From: Alteromonas sp. CI.11.F.A3
GTDB lineage: Bacteria > Pseudomonadota > Gammaproteobacteria > Enterobacterales > Alteromonadaceae
Direction of reading: 5' to 3'
DNA: 64,000 nucleotides
Assembly (NCBI RefSeq): GCF_032925565.1
Contig: NZ_CP136708.1
Location: 3,348,001 to 3,412,000, forward strand
The notes beneath the pieces are model-generated. The model saw nothing but the letters and a program-made list of their open reading frames with translations. It ran no database searches and had not been told where the DNA came from. The position numbers and the translations under genes are program-made. This document shows, one piece after another, positions 10,359 through 19,063 of the stretch. Each line of letters opens with the position of its first letter. Position 1 is the first letter of the stretch.

Positions 10359-10856
10359 ATGAAAGCATCACAGCATGTGCATGAGGCCTTACGGCTAAAG
10401 GCATTGAAAGATTTAAACGTACTTGATACTCCTCCTGATATCCAATTAGATGCGATTACAAAGGCAACGCAAGAGTATTTTGGCTGTAAGATTTGCTTAG
10501 TGAGCTTAATTGCTGAAGACCGTCAGTGGTTTAAATCTCGTCAATGTTTAGATGTGTCAGAAACCCCGCGGAATATCTCTTTTTGTACGTATGCTATTGC
10601 AGAAGAAGAGTACTTAATCGTGCCAAATGCATTAGAAGATAATCGTTTTTCGAATAATGAACTAGTACAAGGCGCTCCTTTTATACGCGCTTATGCAGGC
10701 GCCATTTTACGTTCTCTCGATGGTTATGAGCTAGGTACATTATGTGTAATTCATGACTCTCCCAGAGCATTTAGTGCAGAAGATATCGATAAACTACGTG
10801 AGTTTGCCAAGCTTGCAGAAGCGGTGCTAAACAAAAATATCGTTGAGGATATCTAA
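10359..10856 (+). CDS. Stand-alone GAF-domain protein
   Basis: Protein of 165 residues that is almost entirely one GAF domain. A helix (EALRLKALKDLNVLDTPPD) leads into the core FGCKICLVSLIAEDRQWFKSR, ISFCTYAIAEEEYLIVPNALEDNRF and GYELGTLCVIHD. This type of GAF domain is usually the N-terminal sensor of GGDEF cyclases or histidine kinases. Here no output domain follows, and the stop is genuine, overlapping the convergent flagellin stop by 4 bp. The ligand is unknown. It may act through a separate partner; nothing in the sequence shows which. Confidence 0.8.
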   Translation: MKASQHVHEALRLKALKDLNVLDTPPDIQLDAITKATQEYFGCKICLVSLIAEDRQWFKSRQCLDVSETPRNISFCTYAIAEEEYLIVPNALEDNRFSNNELVQGAPFIRAYAGAILRSLDGYELGTLCVIHDSPRAFSAEDIDKLREFAKLAEAVLNKNIVEDI

Positions 10857-12049
10857 CCCAATAAATAAAGCACCTGATTGGGTGATTTATTGGCTTGGGA
10901 CAATACGGCTAAATTTGCTTTATGAAGAATATCAAAACGTGTTGCCATAGCTGTGCTAGTAGCAAAATCAGTATCGACAATATGCGAATGTGAACGTTGT
11001 ATATTTAGGTTAGTGTTTGAGAGCACTTTTAGCGCAGAAGAAAAACGATTGTTTAGCGCTCCTACATCGGCTCTTAAATCACTCACTGTCTCTAACGCTT
11101 TATCTACTTTGTTTAGAGTATCGGTATTTACTTGGCTATTCTCTTGCTCATCAGCATCATATAAACCAACCTTACTATTTAAATTTGCTGATATTTGTAG
11201 TGTACTAGAAGGCGTCGCTATACGCAGTGCTGTATTATTTTGAGAAAGGCTGACGTCTCCGGTTAATATATTTGCCGTCGTACTTCCCAAACCTAGAACA
11301 TTATTTACTGTCGTACTGATAAGGCTGGCATTTACCCCTTTACTACCAACTAATTCGACTGCTTTTTCAATAAAGGTCTGCCCACTATCTGAAGAAACAC
11401 TTAGGCTCCGCTCACCTGATGCGTCATCAGCTGTCAATAACACTTCCCCAACATTAAACGCTGCAGCCATCGTAACATCGTCACTATTTATAATATTACT
11501 ACCACTGTGTTCAGCCGACATAGAAAGGTTATCTAAACCAAGACTTTTTAAGTTAAGGCCCTCCCCTTCAAGCATTAAATCTACGCGGATATGCCGCTCC
11601 CCATTAGCACTTATGCCAAAATCTCTACGGTATGTTCCATCGAGTAAGTTTTCTCCAGCGAACGTAGTATTTTGCGCGATACGTTCAACTTCGCCTAAGG
11701 CGCTGGCAATTTCTTTATCGATAGCCGACACATCTGAGTCTGAAAATATACCGTTTTGCGATTTAATAGATAGCTGTCTAACACGCAACAAATGTTGAGA
11801 AACTTCATCTAAACTTGCGTCTACGGTTTGCGTCAGTGCAATACCGCTGTTTGCATTATCGGCAGCTTGGAACAAACCGAAAGATTGACTGGATAGCCGC
11901 TGGCTTATCAAAAGACCAGCTGCATCATCGCCCGCGCTATTTATCCGTTTACCCGACGATAGTTGTTCGAAAGTTGCATTTAAATTCGTAGTTGCTTCAC
12001 CAAGGTGAAACGTCGCTTTTTGCGACAGAACGTTATTATGTAAAAACAT
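10853..12049 (-). CDS. Flagellin-family protein, apart from any flagellar cluster
   Basis: A 398-residue flagellin. The N-terminal D0/D1 region is intact (SSGKRINSAGDDAAGLLISQ, about residues 35-54, and QNTTFAGENLLDGTY). The C-terminal D1/D0 region is also present (HSHIVDTDFATSTAMATRFD, then LSQANKSPNQVLYLLG). The central region is variable. The ATG at 12049 was chosen because flagellins begin here (MFLHNNVLSQKA). A longer frame reaches a TTG at 12124 with 25 non-flagellin residues. No FliD, FliS or other flagellar gene is nearby. The gene sits downstream of glrR on the same strand, separated by 191 bp with a strong inverted repeat. The ribosome site is weak. It could be an extra filament subunit or a non-flagellar flagellin-like secreted protein. 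Confidence 0.85.
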   Translation of the reverse strand: MFLHNNVLSQKATFHLGEATTNLNATFEQLSSGKRINSAGDDAAGLLISQRLSSQSFGLFQAADNANSGIALTQTVDASLDEVSQHLLRVRQLSIKSQNGIFSDSDVSAIDKEIASALGEVERIAQNTTFAGENLLDGTYRRDFGISANGERHIRVDLMLEGEGLNLKSLGLDNLSMSAEHSGSNIINSDDVTMAAAFNVGEVLLTADDASGERSLSVSSDSGQTFIEKAVELVGSKGVNASLISTTVNNVLGLGSTTANILTGDVSLSQNNTALRIATPSSTLQISANLNSKVGLYDADEQENSQVNTDTLNKVDKALETVSDLRADVGALNNRFSSALKVLSNTNLNIQRSHSHIVDTDFATSTAMATRFDILHKANLAVLSQANKSPNQVLYLLG

Positions 12050-12182
12050 AGGACTAACCCATATACATATATCGTGTAACAAAGAATAGAAGAGGTTTGT
12101 AAGCAACGCTTGTCGCAAATACAAAATTTATTCGAAAGGATAATGCAGTAAAATGGTTGGTGGTCGAGCTGTGGGTTAGTAT

Positions 12183-12217
12183 CTGTATGTTCGAGACCGT
12201 CGCCGTCGAACATACAG
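12183..12217. repeat. Perfect 12-bp inverted repeat between glrR and the flagellin gene
   Basis: Arms CTGTATGTTCGA (12183-12194) and TCGAACATACAG (12206-12217) with an 11-nt GC-rich loop. No T-tract follows on either strand, so it is not a normal rho-independent terminator. It could be an operator for the flagellin gene or a hairpin at the end of the glrR transcript. Confidence 0.7.
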
Positions 12218-12240
12218 GTCAACATTATTAAACGAGTTTT

Positions 12241-13581
12241 TTATCTAAAATCACTGGCATCTAGATCATGCTTCTTCATCAACTTATGCATATCGGTACG
12301 GTTACGTCCGGCAAGTTCCGCCGCGCGGGTTACGTTGCCATCAGTCATTTTCAAAAGCTTGTTCAAATACTGTTGCTCAAAAGCATCTCTGGCTTCGGTT
12401 AACGTTGGCCAACTTTGCTTAGTGGCTGACAGCGCTTGCTCTACAAGATGCAGTGGCACTACTGGTGTTTGTGTTAAAGCAACACATTGCTCAACCACGT
12501 TTACCAATTGACGCACGTTTCCTGGCCAGGATGATTTCACTAACAACTGCATTGCATCATCTGAAAACTGACTCACGTTAACACCATGACGCTGGGCACT
12601 TTGCTGCAATAGTGAACGCGCCAGCAAAGGAATATCTTCACTTCGCACTTTCAACGATGGAAGCTTTAAGTTCACCACATTTAGGCGGTAGTATAAGTCT
12701 TCCCTGAAAGTGCCCTCTTCCATTTCTTTGAGCAAGTCTTTGTGAGTAGCCGAGATGATACGAACATCAATATCAACATGCTTACTGCTGCCTACAGGTC
12801 TAATTTGACGCTCTTGTAACGCACGCAGTAGTTTCACTTGTAATGTCATTGGCATATCGCCAATTTCATCTAAAAATAATGTCCCGCCATCGGCTTCACG
12901 AAATAGACCAGGGTGAGCGGCTACCGCACCAGTAAAGGCACCTTTCGCATGTCCGAATAATTCTGATTCAAGTAAGTTTTCTGGCAGTGCGCCACAGTTA
13001 ATGGCAACAAACGGTTTGTCACGTCTGTCACTGGCCTGATGCATTGCATTAGCTAATAACTCTTTACCTGTACCACTGGCTCCGCTAATAAGTACACTGA
13101 CTTCTCGTTGCGCAATTCTGTACGCTTGATCGAGTACATTGAGCATATCTTGAGAACGGGTAACAATACTTTTCGCCCATTCACCGGGCTGAGCCGCTTG
13201 TGACTGACTTAATGCTTTTTGTAATAAAGTACGCAGCTCATCATGGTCGACTGGCTTGGGTAGAAAACCAAAGACACCACGCTGAGTGGCTGCAACCGCG
13301 TCCGAAATTGTGCCGTGGGCGGTCATCAAAATTACGGGAATATCTTTTCGAATGCCCATGATTTCTTCAAATAAACTTAACCCATCAAGGCCAGGCATAC
13401 GCAAATCACTGAGTACCACGTCAAAAGCATCATTTTGAAGCTTTCTTAACGCCGCATTACCATCTTCAACCGCAGTAACTTGATAACCCTCGCCTTCTAA
13501 GCGGATAGTTAAGAGGCGAAGTAAACTTTTATCATCATCAACCAACAATAAATGGGGTTTGTTCTTGCTACTTTCACTCAT
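12241..13581 (-). CDS. glrR: GlrR (QseF)-type sigma-54 response regulator
   Basis: NtrC-family activator of 446 residues. The N-terminal receiver (about 10-122) carries the phospho-Asp in [10 protein letters not shown]. The central AAA+ domain (about 145-370) has Walker [15 protein letters not shown], the sigma-54 contact GAFTGA and Walker [14 protein letters not shown]. The C-terminal Fis-type helix-turn-helix is in [20 protein letters not shown]. It should activate sigma-54 promoters when phosphorylated by the adjacent kinase. It lies 2 bp after the QseG-like gene. The kinase-lipoprotein-regulator order is that of E. coli glrK-qseG-glrR, where the target is the glmY small RNA; no such target is recognised next to it here. 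Confidence 0.93.
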   Translation of the reverse strand: MSESSKNKPHLLLVDDDKSLLRLLTIRLEGEGYQVTAVEDGNAALRKLQNDAFDVVLSDLRMPGLDGLSLFEEIMGIRKDIPVILMTAHGTISDAVAATQRGVFGFLPKPVDHDELRTLLQKALSQSQAAQPGEWAKSIVTRSQDMLNVLDQAYRIAQREVSVLISGASGTGKELLANAMHQASDRRDKPFVAINCGALPENLLESELFGHAKGAFTGAVAAHPGLFREADGGTLFLDEIGDMPMTLQVKLLRALQERQIRPVGSSKHVDIDVRIISATHKDLLKEMEEGTFREDLYYRLNVVNLKLPSLKVRSEDIPLLARSLLQQSAQRHGVNVSQFSDDAMQLLVKSSWPGNVRQLVNVVEQCVALTQTPVVPLHLVEQALSATKQSWPTLTEARDAFEQQYLNKLLKMTDGNVTRAAELAGRNRTDMHKLMKKHDLDASDFR

Positions 13582-13583
13582 TG

Positions 13584-14168
13584 TTAGTTGTTCCTGTTTT
13601 TATCCATAAGTGTTGCTTCAATTTGGAGTAGTTCTTCTAGTTTTTTCTGCTGAGCTTTAAGCTCGGCATACAGCTTTTGTAATTCTTGACCTCGATGGGT
13701 ATTTTCTTTACTTAATACACTCAACGCAGACTCAAGTTCCATTAATTGTTTGTTTGGGTTACTTACCACAACTTCAATGACCAACGCAGCGGCGTCGGTA
13801 AATTCAGGCATTAAATCATCTATAGAAAGTTGGGCACGTAGCCTATCTTGATACGGGGTATCGCTGGATAAGGATAAAAGGTAAGCGTGAATTTTGTCTT
13901 TTTTTGATTGACCAAGCGCTGTTAACTGCGCTTTGCGTTCAATCCAAGGCGTGGCATCAGCTTCAAGCCAAACTTCCAACCAGTAAGCCATGTCGCAATT
14001 GTAATCAAAATTTTCAGGTTCTGAAGTGAACAGGCAAATATCGTCGTTTACAGCCACTTCAATCATCTGGGGTGGTTGAACTTCAATTTTCTGTTCGATT
14101 GGCTGCTTAGACAACACACTGCAACCCGACATCATCGTCAGGGCCAGTATCATACAACTTATTCTCAT
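13584..14168 (-). CDS. qseG: QseG/YfhG-like lipoprotein
   Basis: Predicted lipoprotein of 194 residues. A short signal ends in lipobox MMSGCS (Cys at about 16), with Val at position +2 of the mature protein after Ser-Val. The C-terminal third (about 140-190) is a coiled coil rich in Leu, Glu and Lys. It lies 1 bp after the sensor kinase gene and 2 bp before glrR, the position of qseG (yfhG) in enterics, where the lipoprotein promotes kinase activity. Sequence similarity to QseG is not obvious by eye, so the name rests mainly on position and lipoprotein nature. Confidence 0.75.
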   Translation of the reverse strand: MRISCMILALTMMSGCSVLSKQPIEQKIEVQPPQMIEVAVNDDICLFTSEPENFDYNCDMAYWLEVWLEADATPWIERKAQLTALGQSKKDKIHAYLLSLSSDTPYQDRLRAQLSIDDLMPEFTDAAALVIEVVVSNPNKQLMELESALSVLSKENTHRGQELQKLYAELKAQQKKLEELLQIEATLMDKNRNN

Positions 14169-14169
14169 T

Positions 14170-15597
14170 TTATTTTTCCTGTTGAGGAATCGTCACCCTA
14201 AAGCACACATCAGCGTAATCGACATCGACAACTTGTACGTCGCCATGCATCAGTCGCGCGCAATCCGCAACAATCGATAAGCCTAATCCTGTGCCTATAA
14301 CATTATCATTTCTCGGCTCTGCGCCACGGGTGAAAGGTTCAAACAGTGTTGCAACCGACTCTTTGGCAATCCGCTTGCCTCGATTTGCAACGTCCAATAT
14401 AGCAAAGTTATTATCTAAATATATATGTACATTAATGGGTCGCCCTACAGCACCATGTGCTACTGCGTTAGACACCAAATTGTCGAGTATCCGCCTGAAT
14501 AACTCTTCGTCAGCCCAAATATGCTTACTATCAACCGATACCGTCACTTCACGTTCTTGTAACGCTAGGGCGTAATCCCCCAAACATGCATCAACCAACT
14601 TCTTCGCATCAGTATTAACGATGTCGGGCTGAGCTTGCTGTAACAACAAGTTATAATCGAGTAGTTTTTCGATTAGTGTGTTCAGTCTTTGCGTACTTGC
14701 GCTAAGTAGCGACAATACTTCACGTTGAGGGTCATTCAAATCGCCCACAACATTTTCCGACAATAAACTACATCCTTCTTTAATACTGGCTAACGGGGTT
14801 TTCAACTCGTGAGCAGCATGGCGCAATAAAGCAGTGCGTATATGCTCTAATTGACCAAGACGATCGTACAGCCAATGCAGATCTTTCTCCACATCTATTA
14901 ATTCTCGCGGCGCTTGGCGAGACAAAGGGGGAAGATCACCTTGCTGATGCGCCACTATACGAATTATCTGCTTTAATTTATTAACTGGATTAACAATCAG
15001 TTGGCTTCCTAAAAGGATAAGCAGCAAGGAGACACTTACCAACATCGCCGTAGACCACGCTTGCTTTGCTTGCATCGCGTTTAAGTCATCTTGCTGCACT
15101 TTGACCCGTTCGGAAATAGCAAGCTCCACGTCATCTCGAAGCTGTGAAACACTTCGTGCTACGTTAGCAAGGTACGCATTGAGTAAAAGTTGATCTTCAA
15201 TTAAGCGGTAATCAGACAGGTCGCCTAATTGTTCTGACAACCTTTCGCAGGTTCCCTGAACAGATAAGGCTTGGCAAAGGTTATCAGCGGCCACCGCGAA
15301 TTGATCGAGTGCGTTATCGGATAAGGTGGCAACTTTCTCGGTTCGAATAACCGCGTATTGACGAATACTTCGCTCTAAGTCAACAACAGCGCCATCCAGG
15401 CGCTGCATATCGCCCACAACATCAACCACGTATCGGGTTTCCAACGTGGTCATTTGCCCTACTTTGGCTAAGTCGCTTTGGCTTTGCCACAACAACGCAA
15501 TCAAGGGGATTAACGCCAGCACGAAGCTACCTAGCGTCAGTTGACGTAATGAGCCTAGCTGAACCAGCCGTTCACCAAATGAAAATTTCTCAATCAG
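14170..15597 (-). CDS. glrK: GlrK (QseE)-type sensor histidine kinase, probable non-AUG start
   Basis: Membrane histidine kinase, about 475 residues from this start. Two membrane segments bracket a periplasmic helical domain and are followed by a HAMP-like stretch. The HisKA box is RHAAHELKTPLASIKEG (phospho-His in HELKTP). The HATPase has the N-box NLVSNAVAHG and G-box GTGLGLSIVADCARL. The first conventional start is a GTG at 15522, but it falls inside the first membrane helix. The residues just upstream in frame, GSLRQLTLGSFVLALIPL, match the start of E. coli GlrK (SLRQL before the helix). The frame stays open to a TGA at 15610. CTG at 15597 lies 8 nt after AAGGA, and ATT at 15594 lies 11 nt after it. 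The CTG was chosen; ATT is nearly as likely. Confidence 0.8.
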   Translation of the reverse strand: MIEKFSFGERLVQLGSLRQLTLGSFVLALIPLIALLWQSQSDLAKVGQMTTLETRYVVDVVGDMQRLDGAVVDLERSIRQYAVIRTEKVATLSDNALDQFAVAADNLCQALSVQGTCERLSEQLGDLSDYRLIEDQLLLNAYLANVARSVSQLRDDVELAISERVKVQQDDLNAMQAKQAWSTAMLVSVSLLLILLGSQLIVNPVNKLKQIIRIVAHQQGDLPPLSRQAPRELIDVEKDLHWLYDRLGQLEHIRTALLRHAAHELKTPLASIKEGCSLLSENVVGDLNDPQREVLSLLSASTQRLNTLIEKLLDYNLLLQQAQPDIVNTDAKKLVDACLGDYALALQEREVTVSVDSKHIWADEELFRRILDNLVSNAVAHGAVGRPINVHIYLDNNFAILDVANRGKRIAKESVATLFEPFTRGAEPRNDNVIGTGLGLSIVADCARLMHGDVQVVDVDYADVCFRVTIPQQEK

Positions 15598-15670
15598 AGT
15601 GGTATTCCTTCAAACAAGCACCGGCAGGCGCATCTGCTAGGCTATTATATATATTGTTCGCTAACGACAG

Positions 15671-15952
15671 CTATTCACTGACCGCAGATTTTGCATTTCC
15701 TGGTGTCAGTTTACTTTTTGCTAATTCGGCTTCAGTTAATTTGCCATCTTCATTGTCGTCAATTAACCCAAAATTACGCAATAGTTCGGTGTGACGAACC
15801 GCTTCTTTCAGCGAAATCAAACCGTCTTTATTCGTGTCTAACTGCTGCATTAACGTTTTTGCAGGTGACGCGTGCGCTTCAACTACCGAAATAGCTTGTA
15901 TCGCCGCGATGGTAAGTAAAATCAGAAAAACCTTCTCTAGTCGTTTCATCAT
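15671..15952 (-). CDS. Small exported EF-hand protein
   Basis: Protein of 93 residues. A signal peptide (about 1-28, hydrophobic VFLILLTIAAIQAISVV, ending AHAS) is followed by two canonical EF-hand loops, DTNKDGLISLKE and DDNEDGKLTEAE, each with acidic residues at loop positions 1, 3, 5 and 12. It probably binds calcium in the periplasm. It lies on the same strand upstream of glrK with a gap of about 60-75 bp, so it may be transcribed with it, but no functional link is shown. The frame is complete and the composition matches its neighbours. Confidence 0.8.
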   Translation of the reverse strand: MMKRLEKVFLILLTIAAIQAISVVEAHASPAKTLMQQLDTNKDGLISLKEAVRHTELLRNFGLIDDNEDGKLTEAELAKSKLTPGNAKSAVSE

Positions 15953-16118
15953 GAATCCTCCGCATTACTGCTTGTTTATAAATCCCTTAAACTAACTTCG
16001 ATAACTCTGTTAACTCTGATTGGATAAGCTAAAATTGAGCCAAAAATACAATTTAATTATATATCAAATATTTACAACAAATAAATCGACTCACCTCCTG
16101 TACATTGTATCTAGAAAC

Positions 16119-16152
16119 AGACACAGTTACATGAACTCCTGTAATTGTGTCT
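16119..16152. repeat. 13-bp inverted repeat in the gap upstream of the EF-hand gene
   Basis: Arms AGACACAGTTACA (16119-16131) and TGTAATTGTGTCT (16140-16152) with one mismatch (G-U if transcribed) and an 8-nt spacer. A smaller AGCCT/AGGCT hairpin follows at 16156-16169. It could be an operator for the EF-hand/glrK unit or part of the 3' end of the GGDEF-EAL transcript. The rest of 15953-16239 is AT-rich with no gene seen. Confidence 0.55.
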
Positions 16153-16239
16153 ATTAGCCTAATAAGGCTCTAAATTAAAATAGTTTGTTGAATCAGTTCG
16201 TTATGACAGCGTAATAAAAAGCCCGATGCATAAGCTATG

Positions 16240-18366
16240 CTACCTACCCTCACTATTATTGACATTGCCAATTATAAACTGTTTTGGTGACAGAATAAGG
16301 TCATCCATAGGAATGGGTTTGCTAAACATAAAACCTTGAATATAGTCACAACCGTGTTCTATCAAATAATGCCATTGGGTTTCATTTTCGATACCTTCGG
16401 CACATACGCTAAGTGAAAGGCGTTTGGCCAAATCGATAATAGCGCCGGTTACTAAGCGGCTCCTTTCCGACGTTTCAAGCTCATGTACAAACTGCTTATC
16501 AATTTTTAAGGTATCGATGCTTATCTGGGTTAAATAGCTTAGTGAAGAGTAACCCGTACCAAAATCATCTAGGGCAATGGCGCATCCCATGTTGCTCATG
16601 CGTTTAAAGAATTTATTTGATGACGCAAAATTCTCTAAGTAAGCAGACTCGGTTACCTCGAATTCTACGTATTCAGGATTTACATTGTGGCGTGTGAAAA
16701 TCTCATAGATATTGTCAAACAGGTTACTATCACGAAGGTCGTGGCCTGATAAATTCACTGACACACGAAAACGATGGGGAAGCCACTCCCTTAATTTGGG
16801 TAGATCAATACAGACTTTTTCAATTACCCAACGTGTAATGGCAGATATTTTACCGCCTTGTTCCGCTATAGGAATAAACTCATTAGGCATAACCAAACCA
16901 TATTCCGGGTGTTGCCACCTAAGCAGTCCCTCTAAGCCGATAACCTTCCCTTCGTGATCGACTTTAACTTGGTAATACACCATAAACTCATCGTTCTTTA
17001 ACCCTTGCTCTATGGCATTCGCTAAATGGAATTTACGCTTGTGCGATTCCACCATATCAGGTGTAAATATGGTAAAGCTTCCACGCCCCTTGGCTTTAGA
17101 GCGATACATCGCAAGATCTGCATTGCTCATTAATTCGCTTAAATCATAGTCGGCGTCTATGGCACGCGCTACGCCCACACTAACGCCAACAGACAGTGAC
17201 AGCCCACGCAATTCAAAAGGACTAGTAAAGGCATCAATTAATCGACCGGCCATATTTTCAAGGCTGGTATCTCGCGTTTCCCGATCGGGTAATACTAAAA
17301 ATTCATCGCCTCCTAATCGGGCTACCAAGTCCCCTTCTCGTAACAGAGTGCTCACCCTATCTGCCACTTCTATCAATATCAGGTCACCGGTCTCATGGCC
17401 TAGTGAATCATTTATGCCTTTAAACCCATCTAAATCGAAAAACAAAAGAGCAAGATCATCATCATTCCTTCGCGCTCGGGCTAGCTCTAACCGCAAGTTA
17501 TCAAGCACAAATTGCCTATTAGGTAACCCGGTTAGGCTGTCATAGTTAGCCAATCGAATCATGGTTTCTTGTTGATCGACCAAGGTTTGATTTTGTTCAT
17601 GATTGATAAGTAGTTCAACCTCTATCATTTCTAACAAAAGGTTGATGTTTTCTCCCAACTCCCCTATTTCATCTCTTGAAGTAAGGTTTTGTCGCAAGGC
17701 GTAATCTTTGGTGTCTGTGACCTGTTTGGTGAAAAAACTTAACTCACTTAAAGGGCGAAATACACGACGAATGAAAAACAATGTGCCAATAATGCTTATT
17801 ACCCACAGCACAAAGATAATAGGTACTACATTCAGTAGTAAGCCTTTAACACTTCCCGAAAGTGGTGCCTTTGCATCCACGAAGAGTATCAAGAAACCAT
17901 CTGGCTTTTGCGAAGAGCCTATTACTCGTCGTGCCATAATGACGTCATTTTCTATGGATACCCCTTCAGTTAAAGCAAATGGGTCAAGGGTATTTAGAAA
18001 AGGCTCATTCAGTCTATTAGCAGATGGGCCTTCTTCTTCTAATAAAAGGGTAAAATTACTGTCGTAGATTCTTGCTGAAATAACATGTTCATGCTCCTTT
18101 AACAGGATTAAGACATTTGAAAGAGAGTAGGCTTTTTGGGCATTTAACAACATAGCTGGCGCTACATTTTTTACTACGCCATTGGCAAGAGAAACCGCAT
18201 GAGAATGTGCTAAATTGAGATATAGCGCTTTATGTTCTAATACTGCAAACCACAACACCGCGGCAGCCATTACAGACATAGACAAGGTAACGACAATACT
18301 AATTGGGGCCTTTATAGACTTAAACACACCCACTTCCTCTAACACCACCCGCGTAATAGATTGCAA
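16240..18366 (-). CDS. Membrane GGDEF-EAL cyclic-di-GMP protein
   Basis: Protein of 708 residues that can make and/or break down cyclic di-GMP. It has a membrane helix at about 22-44, a periplasmic sensor, a second helix at about 178-200 and a HAMP linker. The GGDEF domain (about 285-440) has an intact active site, RLGGDEFLVL. In the EAL domain (about 455-700) the signature reads EGL (GLEGLLRWQHPE), with the catalytic Glu kept. It also has EVTESAY, LDDFGTGYSSLSYL and IQGFMFSKP. Both domains look catalytically competent. It is a single gene with about 290 bp free downstream. The ligand of the sensor is unknown. Confidence 0.92.
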   Translation of the reverse strand: MQSITRVVLEEVGVFKSIKAPISIVVTLSMSVMAAAVLWFAVLEHKALYLNLAHSHAVSLANGVVKNVAPAMLLNAQKAYSLSNVLILLKEHEHVISARIYDSNFTLLLEEEGPSANRLNEPFLNTLDPFALTEGVSIENDVIMARRVIGSSQKPDGFLILFVDAKAPLSGSVKGLLLNVVPIIFVLWVISIIGTLFFIRRVFRPLSELSFFTKQVTDTKDYALRQNLTSRDEIGELGENINLLLEMIEVELLINHEQNQTLVDQQETMIRLANYDSLTGLPNRQFVLDNLRLELARARRNDDDLALLFFDLDGFKGINDSLGHETGDLILIEVADRVSTLLREGDLVARLGGDEFLVLPDRETRDTSLENMAGRLIDAFTSPFELRGLSLSVGVSVGVARAIDADYDLSELMSNADLAMYRSKAKGRGSFTIFTPDMVESHKRKFHLANAIEQGLKNDEFMVYYQVKVDHEGKVIGLEGLLRWQHPEYGLVMPNEFIPIAEQGGKISAITRWVIEKVCIDLPKLREWLPHRFRVSVNLSGHDLRDSNLFDNIYEIFTRHNVNPEYVEFEVTESAYLENFASSNKFFKRMSNMGCAIALDDFGTGYSSLSYLTQISIDTLKIDKQFVHELETSERSRLVTGAIIDLAKRLSLSVCAEGIENETQWHYLIEHGCDYIQGFMFSKPIPMDDLILSPKQFIIGNVNNSEGR

Positions 18367-18523
18367 TCATGTTTTCAATAAATCTTACGTAGTCATCATA
18401 ACCTCAAGTGCACCTGAGACCATGGAAATTCATGATTTATTTATAGCATTATTTTTCACTAATTACCTGTGTAACAAGCACTTTTTTCGATATTAATAAC
18501 GCGAGAGTGTGTTAAGTATTGCT

Positions 18524-18964
18524 TTAATTCTCTGGCGAAACGCGCAGTTTAGCTTTAATAAAATGGGAATGCGGCACATGCAATAAGTCTGATATACGCC
18601 GAATGGTATGCTCTTCAATAGGGGCAAGTTGATTATCTGCAAATGCAATTGCCCATAAACCCTCAAGAATGTCCCGCTTTTGTTCAGCTTCACAGGTTTG
18701 ATTAATTATCTTGGTAAACTGTACTAAATCCACAGCTTCTTCTGCTGAGGTTCGGCCTTCTTCCATCAGTAATTTTAGTTCATCATCAGAAAGCGCAAAT
18801 TGTTTATACAAGTGCGTTTTGTAAGCATTGAGCTCACTGTTGGTGACATTAGCGTCAGCCCTCATTATTTCACTTAACAACGCAGCAGTGGCAAGTTCGA
18901 CAGTATGTTTCTGCTGCGCTTCTGATTCTTTCGTTTCGAAAAGCTGTAATAAAGATTTAAGCAT
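18524..18964 (-). CDS. TerB-like small acidic protein
   Basis: Protein of 146 residues with a TerB/DjlA-like all-helical domain. Visible features are LATAALLSEIMRADANVTNSE, an acidic metal-binding-type stretch, and later EGLWAIAFADNQLAPIEEHTIRRISDLLHV, repeating the A-D-x-x-x-x-x-E pattern. The ATG at 18964 was chosen because TTGGAGCGCCTA gives a good ribosome site; an upstream start at 19009 would add 15 residues. It lies 100 bp downstream of the HsbR-like gene on the same strand and may be cotranscribed. Its function is unknown, and tellurite resistance should not be inferred from the domain name. Confidence 0.78.
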   Translation of the reverse strand: MLKSLLQLFETKESEAQQKHTVELATAALLSEIMRADANVTNSELNAYKTHLYKQFALSDDELKLLMEEGRTSAEEAVDLVQFTKIINQTCEAEQKRDILEGLWAIAFADNQLAPIEEHTIRRISDLLHVPHSHFIKAKLRVSPEN

Positions 18965-19063
18965 TAGGCGCTCCAAATAAACAACGAAGCTATTGCATAA
19001 CATATCCAACCTTTCAAAGTGGGAATATACGGCAAATCGTTGGCATTTTTAGTCTAGTGGTAG

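Noticed and set aside
12050..12124. TTG start adding 25 residues to the flagellin
   Set aside because: Flagellins begin with a short MFLHNN-like stretch; the extension is not of flagellin type and starts at TTG without a ribosome site.
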